Positions 17,890-26,267 of a stretch of DNA of 64,000 nucleotides are shown here, in pieces. Each line of letters starts with the position of its first letter. Within the stretch, counting starts at the first letter, position 1. Under the pieces are notes generated by a model. It was not told where the DNA came from and made no database searches. It saw only the letters and a list, made by a program, of their open reading frames with translations. The DNA comes from an uncultured Oscillospiraceae bacterium. GTDB taxonomy: Bacteria > Bacillota > Clostridia > Oscillospirales > Oscillospiraceae. Location of the stretch: positions 62,001-126,000 of the forward strand of contig CAKTKU010000004.1 of the NCBI GenBank assembly GCA_934572335.1, given 5' to 3'. A program made the position numbers and the translations under genes.

Positions 17890-17949
17890 ACCCACTGTCA
17901 ATGATTATTCCCACGTCCCGCGCATTGATTCTTCTGTGCGGGACGCACA

Positions 17950-17989
17950 AAAGCACGAAAAGCGCCGGCGATGGCGCTTTTCGTGCTTT
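17950..17989 (+). terminator. Long hairpin after ridA
   Basis: 17-bp perfect stem with a 6-base loop; T residues form the end of the stem rather than a separate tail. A smaller 7-bp hairpin (17915-17944) precedes it. The 235-bp gap before sdaAB holds nothing else besides the sda promoter. Confidence 0.6.
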
Positions 17990-18055
17990 ATACCTGTATC
18001 ACATCACGATTAATTTATTTTCATGCAAATTAACATCAAATCGCGTTCTAACGCC

Positions 18056-18084
18056 TTGATTTTTGCGCACACAGGCTTTATAAT
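18056..18084 (+). promoter_or_regulatory. sdaAB-sdaAA promoter
   Basis: TTGATT, 17-base spacer, TATAAT, 40 bases before the sdaAB start. Confidence 0.75.
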
Positions 18085-18124
18085 AGCTCATATTTAATTT
18101 TATGGTGATAAGGGAGGCTGGCTT

Positions 18125-18793
18125 ATGCGTTTATTTGATATACTCGGTCCAGTGATGGTGGGACCGTCGAGCAGTCACACCGCGGGCGCGGTGCGCATCG
18201 GGCTGACGGCGCGGAAGCTCCTTGGTGATGAGCCTGTGCACGCGGACATATCGCTGCACGGCAGCTTCGCGCTTACCGGGCGCGGGCATGGTACGGACTG
18301 CGCGCTGATCGCGGGGCTTCTTGGGATGCAGCCTGACGACCTGCGCATTCCGCAGAGCTTTGACGCGGCAAAGGAGCGCGGCCTTTCATACACTTTTAAA
18401 AGCGTGCAGCTGCGAAACGCGCACCCGAACACGGCGCGGCTCCAGCTCACGGGCAGAAACGGGCGCACGCTCGACGTCGTCGCGGAGAGCATAGGCGGCG
18501 GGCGGATACGCATCGTCTCCCTCGACGGGATAGAGGCGAACTTCTCCGGCGAGCACAACACGCTCATCGTCCACAATCAGGACGTCCCCGGCCATGTCGC
18601 CGCGGTGACAACGGCGCTCATGCAGCGGCAGATAAACATCGCCACCATGCAGCTTTACCGCAGTGAGCAGGGCGGCTACGCCGTCATGATACTTGAGTGC
18701 GACCAACCCATACCCACGGATATTGAAGAATGGCTGTCACACATCGACGGGATAAAGAAGATCACGATATTCAATCAGGAGGAAACGGCATGA
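18125..18793 (+). CDS. sdaAB: L-serine dehydratase, beta subunit
   Basis: 222 residues. The N-terminal domain begins LFDILGPVMVGPSSSHTAGA, the serine-binding signature of the family. An ACT domain occupies roughly residues 145-222 (HNQDVPGHVAAVTTALMQRQ region). Together with the alpha subunit it converts L-serine to pyruvate and ammonia in an oxygen-sensitive reaction. The two-gene form is the Gram-positive arrangement. Its stop overlaps the sdaAA start by ATGA. Confidence 0.94.
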   Translation: MRLFDILGPVMVGPSSSHTAGAVRIGLTARKLLGDEPVHADISLHGSFALTGRGHGTDCALIAGLLGMQPDDLRIPQSFDAAKERGLSYTFKSVQLRNAHPNTARLQLTGRNGRTLDVVAESIGGGRIRIVSLDGIEANFSGEHNTLIVHNQDVPGHVAAVTTALMQRQINIATMQLYRSEQGGYAVMILECDQPIPTDIEEWLSHIDGIKKITIFNQEETA

Positions 18794-19662
18794 GCTACAC
18801 CAGTATATCTTCCATGCTCGACGCGGCGCGGCTCTCATCAAAACCGTTGTACGCCGTCATATGCGAGGACGACTGCCGCGAAAACGGATATTCCGCGGAA
18901 TCCTCTCATCATCAGATAGAACAGCTCTGGGACGCCATGCGCCAGTCGAGCGCGCAGTACCGCGCCGCCGACCGGTCAAACAGCGGCTTCATCGGCGGCG
19001 ACGCGGCAAAGCTCCGCACTGCCGCGGACCGCGGCGCACTGCTTGGCGGGACGTATTTTCTGCGCGTGACGGAGGAAGCGCTCAAGGTTGCCGAGTGCAA
19101 CGCATGCATGAAGCGCATCGTCGCCGCACCGACCGCGGGGAGCTGCGGCGTGCTCCCGGCAGTGCTGCTCCCGCTGGTAGAAGAGCGCGAGCCGGAAACC
19201 GAGGTCATTTTGCAGTCGCTCTACATCGCGGCGGGCTTTGGACAAGTCGCCGCCGCGCGGGCGAGCGTGTCAGGCGCGCAGGGCGGCTGTCAGGCAGAGA
19301 TCGGCGTCGCCAGCGCCATGGCGGCAGCGGCGCTGACGCATATCATGGGCGGCACAGGTGAGCAGTGCGCCCACGCCTTTGCCATCGCGCTGGGAAATCT
19401 TCTCGGTCTCGTGTGCGACCCCGTGGCGGGTCTGGTGGAGATACCGTGCGTGAAGCGCAATGTCATAGGCGCTGTGAACGCCGTGAGCGCGGCAAACATG
19501 GCGCTCGCCGGTATAACCGCGCACATCCCGGCGGACGAGGTGATCGACGCGATGGGCGAAATAGGCGACGCACTGCCCTCCAGTCTGAGAGAGACCGGGC
19601 AGGGCGGTCTTGCCGCGACGCCGACAGGGCGGCGCATCGCGGAAAGTCTGCCGCAGGGCTGA
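18790..19662 (+). CDS. sdaAA: L-serine dehydratase, alpha subunit ([4Fe-4S])
   Basis: 290 residues, start coupled to the sdaAB stop. C167 (GGCQAEIG), C209 (VCDPVAG) and C220 (IPCVKRN) match the three cluster ligands of the iron-sulfur serine dehydratases, including the spacing of 42 and 11 residues. The remaining iron coordinates substrate in the lyase reaction. The enzyme supplies pyruvate and ammonia from serine in anaerobes. Confidence 0.94.
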   Translation: MSYTSISSMLDAARLSSKPLYAVICEDDCRENGYSAESSHHQIEQLWDAMRQSSAQYRAADRSNSGFIGGDAAKLRTAADRGALLGGTYFLRVTEEALKVAECNACMKRIVAAPTAGSCGVLPAVLLPLVEEREPETEVILQSLYIAAGFGQVAAARASVSGAQGGCQAEIGVASAMAAAALTHIMGGTGEQCAHAFAIALGNLLGLVCDPVAGLVEIPCVKRNVIGAVNAVSAANMALAGITAHIPADEVIDAMGEIGDALPSSLRETGQGGLAATPTGRRIAESLPQG

Positions 19663-19696
19663 CGCTGCGCGGCGGAACACGTTTTTACGTCCGCCC

Positions 19697-19725
19697 TTGA
19701 ATCCGTGTACTGCGTATGCTATAAT
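19697..19725 (+). promoter_or_regulatory. Promoter of the CDCPAC protein-PfkB unit
   Basis: TTGAAT, 17-base spacer ending TGC, TATAAT (extended -10), 38 bases before the ATG. Confidence 0.75.
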
Positions 19726-19762
19726 ATTTATACTGAATTTTACACAAAAGGAGATAAAACAA

Positions 19763-20107
19763 ATGGACAACAGCTTCATCATTGAAAAGACTAAGGCGCT
19801 TATCGCCTCCCCCACCTGCTGTGCAGAGGCAAAGGCCGCCGCGGAGGCGTATCTCGCTGCCGTCGGCACCGACAAGGAGCTTGAGGCAAAGAAAGCATAC
19901 CTCACCGAGCTTGGCGAGGATCTTGAGACTATTGATGAGCTTTTGGAGTTCGCGCACTCTGAAAGATGTGTGCAGATATTCGGCGAAGAGCGCGCAAAGG
20001 GCTTCATCGCCCATGCCGAACAGCTTAAAGCGGACGGCGTGCCGTACTGCGACTGCCCGGCCTGCGCCGCGGCTGAAGCCATTCTCAGAGCTGAGGGGCT
20101 TATATAA
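19763..20107 (+). CDS. Small helical protein with C-terminal CDCPAC motif
   Basis: 114 residues, ATG with AAAGGAG upstream. The sequence is almost wholly alpha-helical and Ala/Glu/Lys-rich, with a TCC pair near residue 20 and a C-terminal YCDCPACAA motif (three Cys) that could bind metal or act in redox. Similar clostridial proteins carry the database name 'molecular chaperone Hsp90', but there is no Hsp90 ATPase domain here. It starts a two-gene unit with a sugar kinase two bases downstream. Function unknown. Confidence 0.75.
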   Translation: MDNSFIIEKTKALIASPTCCAEAKAAAEAYLAAVGTDKELEAKKAYLTELGEDLETIDELLEFAHSERCVQIFGEERAKGFIAHAEQLKADGVPYCDCPACAAAEAILRAEGLI

Positions 20108-20109
20108 GC

Positions 20110-21066
20110 ATGTACGATGTTGCGGCACTGGGTGAACTGCTGATCGACTTTGCCTGTCAGTCCGTCGACGCTGACGGCTACCCCACGACGGCGGCGCACC
20201 CCGGCGGCGCGCCGGCAAACTTCCTCGCGGCGCTGACGAAGTACGGCGCAAGGACCGCAATGCTCGGCAAGGTCGGCAGCGACGCATTCGGCAGACTGCT
20301 GATAAAAACGCTGGACGACGCGGGGATCGACACGCGCGGCATGGTGGTATCGGAAGATTTCTTCACGACGCTCGCCTTCGTCACGCTCGATGAGAGCGGC
20401 GAGCGCGAGTTCTCGTTTGCGCGAAAGCCCGGAGCCGACACGCAGTTGGAGTTTTCCGAGCTTGACCTTGGCATCATAGACGAGGCGCGCGTTTTTCACT
20501 TCGGCACGCTCTCCCTGACGGATGAGCCGTCGCGCGCCGCGACGTACCGCGCGGTGGAATACGCGAGAAGCCGGGGAAAGCTCGTGACCTTTGACCCGAA
20601 CCTACGCCGTCCGCTCTGGCGCAGTCTCGACGACGCGAAAGCGCAGATGCTTTGGGGGCTTGAGCACGCCGACATTGTGAAGATAAGCGACGACGAGGTC
20701 GATTTACTTTTCGGGCTCGCCCCAAAAGACGGCGCGGCGCACATCATCGAAAACTTTGGTGTTAAGCTCGTGTTTGTTACCTGCGGCGCGGACGGCTGCC
20801 GGTATAAGACCCGCAACGCCGAAGGCTTTGCGGACAGCCTGCATGACATCTCCGTGGTCGACACGACCGGCGCAGGCGATATTTTCGGCGGCGCTGCCGT
20901 GTACGGCATCCTCAAGTCCGGCAAAGCGCCGGAGGCGCTGACCGACGAGGAGCTTGACAGTATCGTATCCTTCGCCTGTACGGCGGCGGGGCTTTCCACG
21001 ACAAGATACGGCGGGATATCCAGTGTGCCGGAATATGACGAGGTCATGGCAAGAATAACAGGATAA
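20110..21066 (+). CDS. PfkB-family carbohydrate kinase (fructokinase-like)
   Basis: 318 residues, starting two bases after the previous stop. The N-terminal ribokinase signature (GELLIDF, HPGGAPANFLAAL) and the C-terminal DTTGAGDIFGGA motif, containing the anion hole and catalytic Asp, are intact. The motif pattern is closest to ScrK-type fructokinases, which make fructose 6-phosphate, but other sugars are possible. No sugar transporter is adjacent. Confidence 0.85.
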   Translation: MYDVAALGELLIDFACQSVDADGYPTTAAHPGGAPANFLAALTKYGARTAMLGKVGSDAFGRLLIKTLDDAGIDTRGMVVSEDFFTTLAFVTLDESGEREFSFARKPGADTQLEFSELDLGIIDEARVFHFGTLSLTDEPSRAATYRAVEYARSRGKLVTFDPNLRRPLWRSLDDAKAQMLWGLEHADIVKISDDEVDLLFGLAPKDGAAHIIENFGVKLVFVTCGADGCRYKTRNAEGFADSLHDISVVDTTGAGDIFGGAAVYGILKSGKAPEALTDEELDSIVSFACTAAGLSTTRYGGISSVPEYDEVMARITG

Positions 21067-21072
21067 AGTAAA

Positions 21073-21109
21073 CGACACCCCGTGGGACAAAGCATCCCGC
21101 GGGGTGTCG
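21073..21109. terminator. Convergent terminator (PfkB gene / deacetylase)
   Basis: 15-bp stem with one G-T pair and a 7-base loop between converging genes. The T-rich tail is on the minus strand. Confidence 0.7.
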
Positions 21110-21122
21110 CTCATATTGCGGT

Positions 21123-21890
21123 CTATTTTGCGCACTGCTTGCCGGTGTGGTCAATGGTGTATTCACCCGAGAGCAGTATCTGCGACACGGGCACGATCGT
21201 ATACCCGTCGGCCAGAAGCGCCTCGATTATTCCCGGCAGCGCCTGCGGCGTGTTGTCCGCCGCGTTGTGGAAGAGCACGATGCTGCCCGGTGTGATGTTT
21301 TTCAGCACGCGCCCCTGTATCTCGTCGGCGGATATGCCCTTCCAGTCGAGGCTGTCAACGTTCCACTGCACCGGCGTCATGCCCATGCCGCGTATGGCGG
21401 AGATAACATGGTCGTCATATTCCCCGTATGGGCAGCGAAACAGCGTCGGTGTCACGCCTGTGACCGCCGCGATCTTCTCGTTGCAGCCTGTAATGTCGGA
21501 CACTATCTGCTCGTCACTGAGCTGCGAAAAGTGCGCATGGCTCGACGAGTGGTTCATGACCTCATTCCCCGCGTCACTGAGCGCCTTGACAGACTCCGGG
21601 TATTTATCCACCCAGTCGCCGACGACAAAGAACGTGGTGTGTATGCCGTACTTATCCAGTATGTCGATAAGCTGCTGCGTGTCCTCGTTGCCCCATGCCG
21701 CGTCGAACGACAGCGCCACGACCTTGTCGTCCCGCTGGACGGAGTAGACCGGGAGCTGCCGCGTCGTCGATGATGCGCCGACTATCGCCGGGCTGCTCAC
21801 GACCCAGAATATGAGCGCGACCGCCAGCACCAGACCGACTGCCGACAGCACCGGGCGATTCTTCTGTACGAAACGTTTGATGTCAATCAA
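21123..21890 (-). CDS. Polysaccharide deacetylase (PdaB-like, sporulation type)
   Basis: About 255 residues from a TTG eight bases after AAGGAG; an ATG two codons earlier is only two bases from that site. An N-terminal membrane anchor (about residues 15-35) precedes a NodB deacetylase domain with SFDAAWG (motif 1), HSSSHAH (motif 2, metal His pair) and RCPYGEYD (motif 3). Motif 1 has FDAAWG in place of TFDDG, as in PdaB proteins of sporulating Firmicutes. The likely role is modification of spore cortex peptidoglycan. Confidence 0.85.
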   Translation of the reverse strand: MIDIKRFVQKNRPVLSAVGLVLAVALIFWVVSSPAIVGASSTTRQLPVYSVQRDDKVVALSFDAAWGNEDTQQLIDILDKYGIHTTFFVVGDWVDKYPESVKALSDAGNEVMNHSSSHAHFSQLSDEQIVSDITGCNEKIAAVTGVTPTLFRCPYGEYDDHVISAIRGMGMTPVQWNVDSLDWKGISADEIQGRVLKNITPGSIVLFHNAADNTPQALPGIIEALLADGYTIVPVSQILLSGEYTIDHTGKQCAK

Positions 21891-21952
21891 GCTCATCACT
21901 CCTTTTGGTACATCCTATGACAAGCTCCGGCGTGTTAGAAATCAAACATTGC

Positions 21953-21987
21953 AAAAGCCGGGGGTGGTATTGACCGCCCCGGCTTTT
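21953..21987 (-). terminator. Terminator after the mltG-alaS-HIT operon
   Basis: 11-bp stem AAAAGCCGGGG/CCCCGGCTTTT with T residues at the minus-strand 3' end, following the HIT-protein gene. Confidence 0.7.
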
Positions 21988-22006
21988 ACCGCGTGATATG
22001 CAGTTA

Positions 22007-22348
22007 TCAGATTATCTTCTCGCTCAGCTTTTCGCCGCCGATGAGATGGAAGTGCAGATGCATAACGGTCTGCCCACCGTCCTCGCCGCAGTTGTTGATG
22101 ACGCGGTAGCCGCTGTCCAGCCCCTCGGCCTTGGCGATCTTCGCGATGCTCTCGAACACGTGCGCCACGACCGCGGAGTTCTCGGCGGTTATGTCGGCAG
22201 CGCAGGCGATATGCTGCTTGGGCACAACAAGGATGTGCACCGGTGCCTGAGGATTGATGTCGCGGAACGCGAAAACATTCTCATCCTCATATACCTTGGT
22301 GGACGGGATATCCCCGGCAATTATCTTGCAGAAAAGGCAATCGTTCAT
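22007..22348 (-). CDS. HIT-family nucleotide hydrolase (HinT-like)
   Basis: 113 residues from the ATG preceded by AAAGGAG. The N-terminal CLFCKI motif and the histidine triad HLHFHLIGG (H97, H99, H101) define a HinT-type phosphoramidase, which hydrolyses nucleoside phosphoramidates such as aminoacyl-adenylate side products. It lies 19 bases after alaS in the same operon, which fits clean-up of aminoacyl-AMP. Confidence 0.93.
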   Translation of the reverse strand: MNDCLFCKIIAGDIPSTKVYEDENVFAFRDINPQAPVHILVVPKQHIACAADITAENSAVVAHVFESIAKIAKAEGLDSGYRVINNCGEDGGQTVMHLHFHLIGGEKLSEKII

Positions 22349-22367
22349 CTTGTTTTCTCCTTTATCA

Positions 22368-25010
22368 TCAGTCCTTGGCGTGCTCGTTGACGAAATCGTC
22401 CACCGCCGCCATGGCATCGTCGAGCTTGAGAATGTTCTTGCAGCCGCCCATTGCGGAGTCGGGCTTGCCGCCGCCGGAGCCCTCGCATATCTTCGTGATG
22501 CTCTTTATAAGGTCGCCCGCGCGTATGCCGCGCTCGACAGCGTTCTTGCCGCAGACGGCGAGCATCGTCGCCTTGTCCTCGGCAGTCGCGGCGAGCACCG
22601 CGACAATGTTCGGGAAGCGCTCCTTGAGCTGGTCGCCCATCTTGCGGATATCCCCGGCGGTGACTGGGCCGTTGGTGATCGTGATGACCTTGAGACCCTT
22701 GATGTCCTTTGCGCCGTAGAGCATACGCTCCGCCTGACCGGACATGAGCTGATCCTTGAGCTTGTCGATATTCTGCTTGAGATCGTGTATCTCGCTGAGG
22801 TTATTCTCGACCTTGGTCATGATCTCCACCGGTCTCGCCTTGAGCCTGTCGGCGACTCTGTTGAGCATGCCGGACATGGCAATATACTTCGCTATGACCT
22901 CGCGCCCGGTTATGGCCTCAATACGGCGCACGCCGGAGGCAACGGAACCCTCAGAGGTAATGACGAACATACCGACCTTGGCGGTGTTGTCAAGGTGCGT
23001 GCCGCCGCAGAGCTCTGTGGAGAAATCGCCCATCTTCACAACACGCACGGTGTCGCCGTACTTCTCGCCGAAGAGCGCCATTGCGCCGAGATGCTTTGCC
23101 TCGTCATAGCTCATGACCTTTGTCTCTATGTCCGCGCCCTCAAGCACCATGTCCGCCATGACGGTGTTGACCTGCCCGATCTCATCGGGCGTAAGAGCGG
23201 AGAAGTGCGTGAAGTCAAAGCGCAGATGATCCGGCTCCACCAGTGAGCCCGCCTGATGGACGTGGTCACCCAGGACAAGGCGGAGCGCGCTCTGCAGCAG
23301 ATGCGTTGCGCTGTGCGCGCGGGAGATGGCGCGGCGGCGCTCAACGTCGATGCTGACATTGAGCTTGTCCCCAAGCTCAATGCGCCCCTTGATGAGCTTG
23401 CCGTAGTGCATATACTTGCCGCCCTTATTCTTCTGGACGTTATTCACCTCAAAGAGCACGCCGTCCGCGGTCATGACGCCATGGTCGGCGACCTGACCGC
23501 CCATCTCGGCGTACATCGGCGTGCGGTCAAGCACGACGATGGCATCCATGCCCTCGGTTATCTCGCCGCAGACCTCGCCCACGGCGACAAGCGCCACGAC
23601 AGTGCCCTCGCTCTCCGTGCAGTCATAGCCGACAAACTCCGTCTCCGGGACGTCCTTGCCAAACTCCTGACCTGCCCAGCCGAGGTCGCCCAGCGCTTCG
23701 CGCGCCTTGCGCGCACGGACGCGCTGCTCCTCCATGAGTGCCTTGAATGCGTCCTCATCGACGGTCATGCCGTCGTCCTCGCACATCTCGATGGTGAGGT
23801 CTATCGGGAAGCCATAGGTATCATAAAGCTTGAAGGCATCCGCGCCGGAGAACACGGTCTCCCCTTTCGCCTTATGCTCGGCGAGGAGGTCGGCGAATAT
23901 TCTCATGCCGGCATCGATGGTCTTGGCGAAGTTCTCTTCCTCGGTCTTGACGACCTTGGTGATATAGCTCTGCTTCTCGCGCAGCTCGGGGTACTGGCAC
24001 TCGTTCTCGTGCACGACGGTGTCAATGACCTCATAGAGGAACGGCTCGTTGATGCCGAGGAGCTTGCCGTGGCGCGCAGCGCGGCGCAGCAGACGGCGCA
24101 GAACGTAGCCCCTGCCCTCGTTGGAGGGGAGCACGCCGTCGCAGATCATAAATGTGGCAGAGCGGATATGGTCGGTTATGACGCGGAGGGACACGTCCAT
24201 CTTATGGCTCTTGCCGTAGTAAGCGCCGGTCAGCTCGCTGACCTTATGGGTGATGTTCATGACCGTGTCGACATCAAAGAGCGAATCCACGCCCTGGCAC
24301 ACGACCGCCAGACGCTCCAGACCCATGCCGGTATCTATGTTCTTCTGCTTGAGCTCGGTATAGTTGCCTTCGCCGTCGTTGTCAAACTGCGAAAAGACGT
24401 TGTTCCAGACCTCCATATAGCGGTCACAGTCGCAGCCGACGGTGCAGCCGGGCTTGCCGCAGCCGTACTCCGGTCCGCGGTCGTAGTATATCTCAGAGCA
24501 CGGGCCGCAGGGACCTGCGCCATGCTCCCAGAAGTTATCCTCCTTGCCGAAGCGGAAGATACGCTCGGCAGGGATGCCTATTTCCTTGTTCCATATGTCG
24601 AACGCCTCGTCGTCGTCAACATAGATAGAGGGATAAAGCCTGTCGGGGTCAATGCCGACCCAGTCGGGCGAGGTCAGAAACTCCCAGCTCCATGCGATGG
24701 CCTCATGCTTGAAGTAATCGCCGAAGGAGAAGTTGCCGAGCATCTCAAAATATGTGCCGTGGCGCGCGGTTTTGCCGATGTTCTCGATATCGCCGGTGCG
24801 GATGCACTTCTGGCAGGTGCAGACGCGGTGACGCGGCGGCTCCTGCTCGCCCTTGAAGTAGGGCTTCATGGGCGCCATGCCGGAGTTGATGAGCAGAAGG
24901 CTTGCATCGTTCTGCGGGATGAGCGAGAAGCTGGGCAGACGCAGGTGTCCCTTGGTCTCAAAAAAGCTGAGGAACATCTCTCTGAGCTGATTAAGTCCGT
25001 ACTTTTCCAT
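22368..25010 (-). CDS. alaS: Alanyl-tRNA synthetase
   Basis: 880 residues from the ATG ten bases after GGAGGA; an in-frame ATG 13 codons earlier has weaker support. The class II catalytic core begins NQLREMFLSFFETKGH. The editing domain carries HSATHLL and the CGGTHL zinc motif, and a C-terminal DHHA1/oligomerisation region is present. It charges tRNA-Ala and clears mischarged Ser/Gly. No T-box precedes it; it follows a U32-family gene after 54 bases in the mltG operon. Confidence 0.96.
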   Translation of the reverse strand: MEKYGLNQLREMFLSFFETKGHLRLPSFSLIPQNDASLLLINSGMAPMKPYFKGEQEPPRHRVCTCQKCIRTGDIENIGKTARHGTYFEMLGNFSFGDYFKHEAIAWSWEFLTSPDWVGIDPDRLYPSIYVDDDEAFDIWNKEIGIPAERIFRFGKEDNFWEHGAGPCGPCSEIYYDRGPEYGCGKPGCTVGCDCDRYMEVWNNVFSQFDNDGEGNYTELKQKNIDTGMGLERLAVVCQGVDSLFDVDTVMNITHKVSELTGAYYGKSHKMDVSLRVITDHIRSATFMICDGVLPSNEGRGYVLRRLLRRAARHGKLLGINEPFLYEVIDTVVHENECQYPELREKQSYITKVVKTEEENFAKTIDAGMRIFADLLAEHKAKGETVFSGADAFKLYDTYGFPIDLTIEMCEDDGMTVDEDAFKALMEEQRVRARKAREALGDLGWAGQEFGKDVPETEFVGYDCTESEGTVVALVAVGEVCGEITEGMDAIVVLDRTPMYAEMGGQVADHGVMTADGVLFEVNNVQKNKGGKYMHYGKLIKGRIELGDKLNVSIDVERRRAISRAHSATHLLQSALRLVLGDHVHQAGSLVEPDHLRFDFTHFSALTPDEIGQVNTVMADMVLEGADIETKVMSYDEAKHLGAMALFGEKYGDTVRVVKMGDFSTELCGGTHLDNTAKVGMFVITSEGSVASGVRRIEAITGREVIAKYIAMSGMLNRVADRLKARPVEIMTKVENNLSEIHDLKQNIDKLKDQLMSGQAERMLYGAKDIKGLKVITITNGPVTAGDIRKMGDQLKERFPNIVAVLAATAEDKATMLAVCGKNAVERGIRAGDLIKSITKICEGSGGGKPDSAMGGCKNILKLDDAMAAVDDFVNEHAKD

Positions 25011-25064
25011 TTTTCTCTTGTCCTCCGAATGTATATCTAATTTATCCATAAACAGATCTGAAAG

Positions 25065-26267
25065 CTACCTGCGCTTTCGCAGGATAGAGCCGGGCGGCGC
25101 GGCGGCGGGCAGACGCATATGTATCTCCATCATGGCGTGGCGCGTATCCGCGATCTCCTCGCCTTCGGCGTTTTGCATCGCGTTCACCGTGAAGCGCACG
25201 GGCGCTGCCGACGGTGAAAGAAGCTCCAGCTCGTCCCCAAGGCAGAACTTGTTGCGCTGGGTCAGCACGGCGCTGCCGTCAGCCTCGCAGTTCTCCACAA
25301 CCGCGGCAACATCTGCCGAGGTAAAATAGCTGGCTTCGGCATAATGCTGCCCCGGCTCGCCAAAGTAGAAGCCTGTGGTATACGGGCGATGGCTGACCAT
25401 CTCGGTCTCCTCCACCCAGACCCTGTCCGGCGGGCGTCCCTCCATCGCGGCGTCTAGCGCGTGGCGGTAGGCATTGGTGACAACTGCCGCGTAATAGGCG
25501 GATTTCATGCGTCCTTCTATCTTGAAGCTCGTCACACCGGCGTCTATCAGCTCCGGCAGGTGCTCTATCATGCGCATATCGCGGGAATTGAGAATATACG
25601 TGCCGCCGTCCTCGGTTATCTCAAAATACTCACCGGGGCGCTTCTCCTCGACAAGGTGATACTTCCAGCGGCACGGCTGTGCGCATTGCCCGCGGTTCGC
25701 GTCGCGCCCGGTGAGGTAGTTGGATAAAAGGCAGCGCCCGGAAAACGACACGCACATCGCCCCGTGCACGAATGCCTCTATCCTAAGCTCCTCAGGCGTG
25801 TTGGCGCGGATGGCGCGGATATCTTCTATCGGGGTCTCGCGCGCAAGGACGACCGTGTCCGCACCGAGAGCGTAGAGCGCGTTCGCCGTTGCGCTGTTGA
25901 TAACGCCGAGCTGGGTGCTGACATGGCGGCGGACACGCGGGGCGTAGCGCTTGGCATATTCCAGCACGCCGAGATCGGCGATTATCAGCGCGTCGACTCC
26001 TGCCTCCTGCAGAAACGGAAGGTAGCGGCGCAGATCGTCCAGCTCATCCTCGCGAGGGAGGGTGTTGCAGGTGACATACACCCGCACTCCCCTCTCATGC
26101 GCACGGCGCACCGCCTCGACAAGCTCATCATCAGAGAAGCTGACCGTAGAGGCGCGCATTCCGAAGCGTCGTCCCGCGAGATACACCGCGTCCGCCCCAT
26201 AGTTGAGGCACATCATCAACCGTTCCATGTCCCCCGCCGGGGACAGGAGCTCAAGCTTATCATTCAT
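25065..26267 (-). CDS. Peptidase U32 family protein (tRNA/rRNA hydroxylation type)
   Basis: 400 residues from the ATG that overlaps the mltG stop by eight bases. The U32 signature is visible (IEAFVHGAMCVSFSGRC, then NRGQCAQPCRW with clustered cysteines). Bacterial members of this family (RlhA, TrhP, YrrN/YrrO) are involved in prephenate-dependent hydroxylation of tRNA or rRNA rather than classical proteolysis. It is translationally coupled to mltG and precedes alaS. The family is clear; the RNA target is not. Confidence 0.88.
   Translation of the reverse strand: MNDKLELLSPAGDMERLMMCLNYGADAVYLAGRRFGMRASTVSFSDDELVEAVRRAHERGVRVYVTCNTLPREDELDDLRRYLPFLQEAGVDALIIADLGVLEYAKRYAPRVRRHVSTQLGVINSATANALYALGADTVVLARETPIEDIRAIRANTPEELRIEAFVHGAMCVSFSGRCLLSNYLTGRDANRGQCAQPCRWKYHLVEEKRPGEYFEITEDGGTYILNSRDMRMIEHLPELIDAGVTSFKIEGRMKSAYYAAVVTNAYRHALDAAMEGRPPDRVWVEETEMVSHRPYTTGFYFGEPGQHYAEASYFTSADVAAVVENCEADGSAVLTQRNKFCLGDELELLSPSAAPVRFTVNAMQNAEGEEIADTRHAMMEIHMRLPAAAPPGSILRKRR

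Noticed and set aside
22348..25064. T-box leader for alaS
   Set aside because: Only 54 bases separate alaS from the upstream gene and no T-box core is present.
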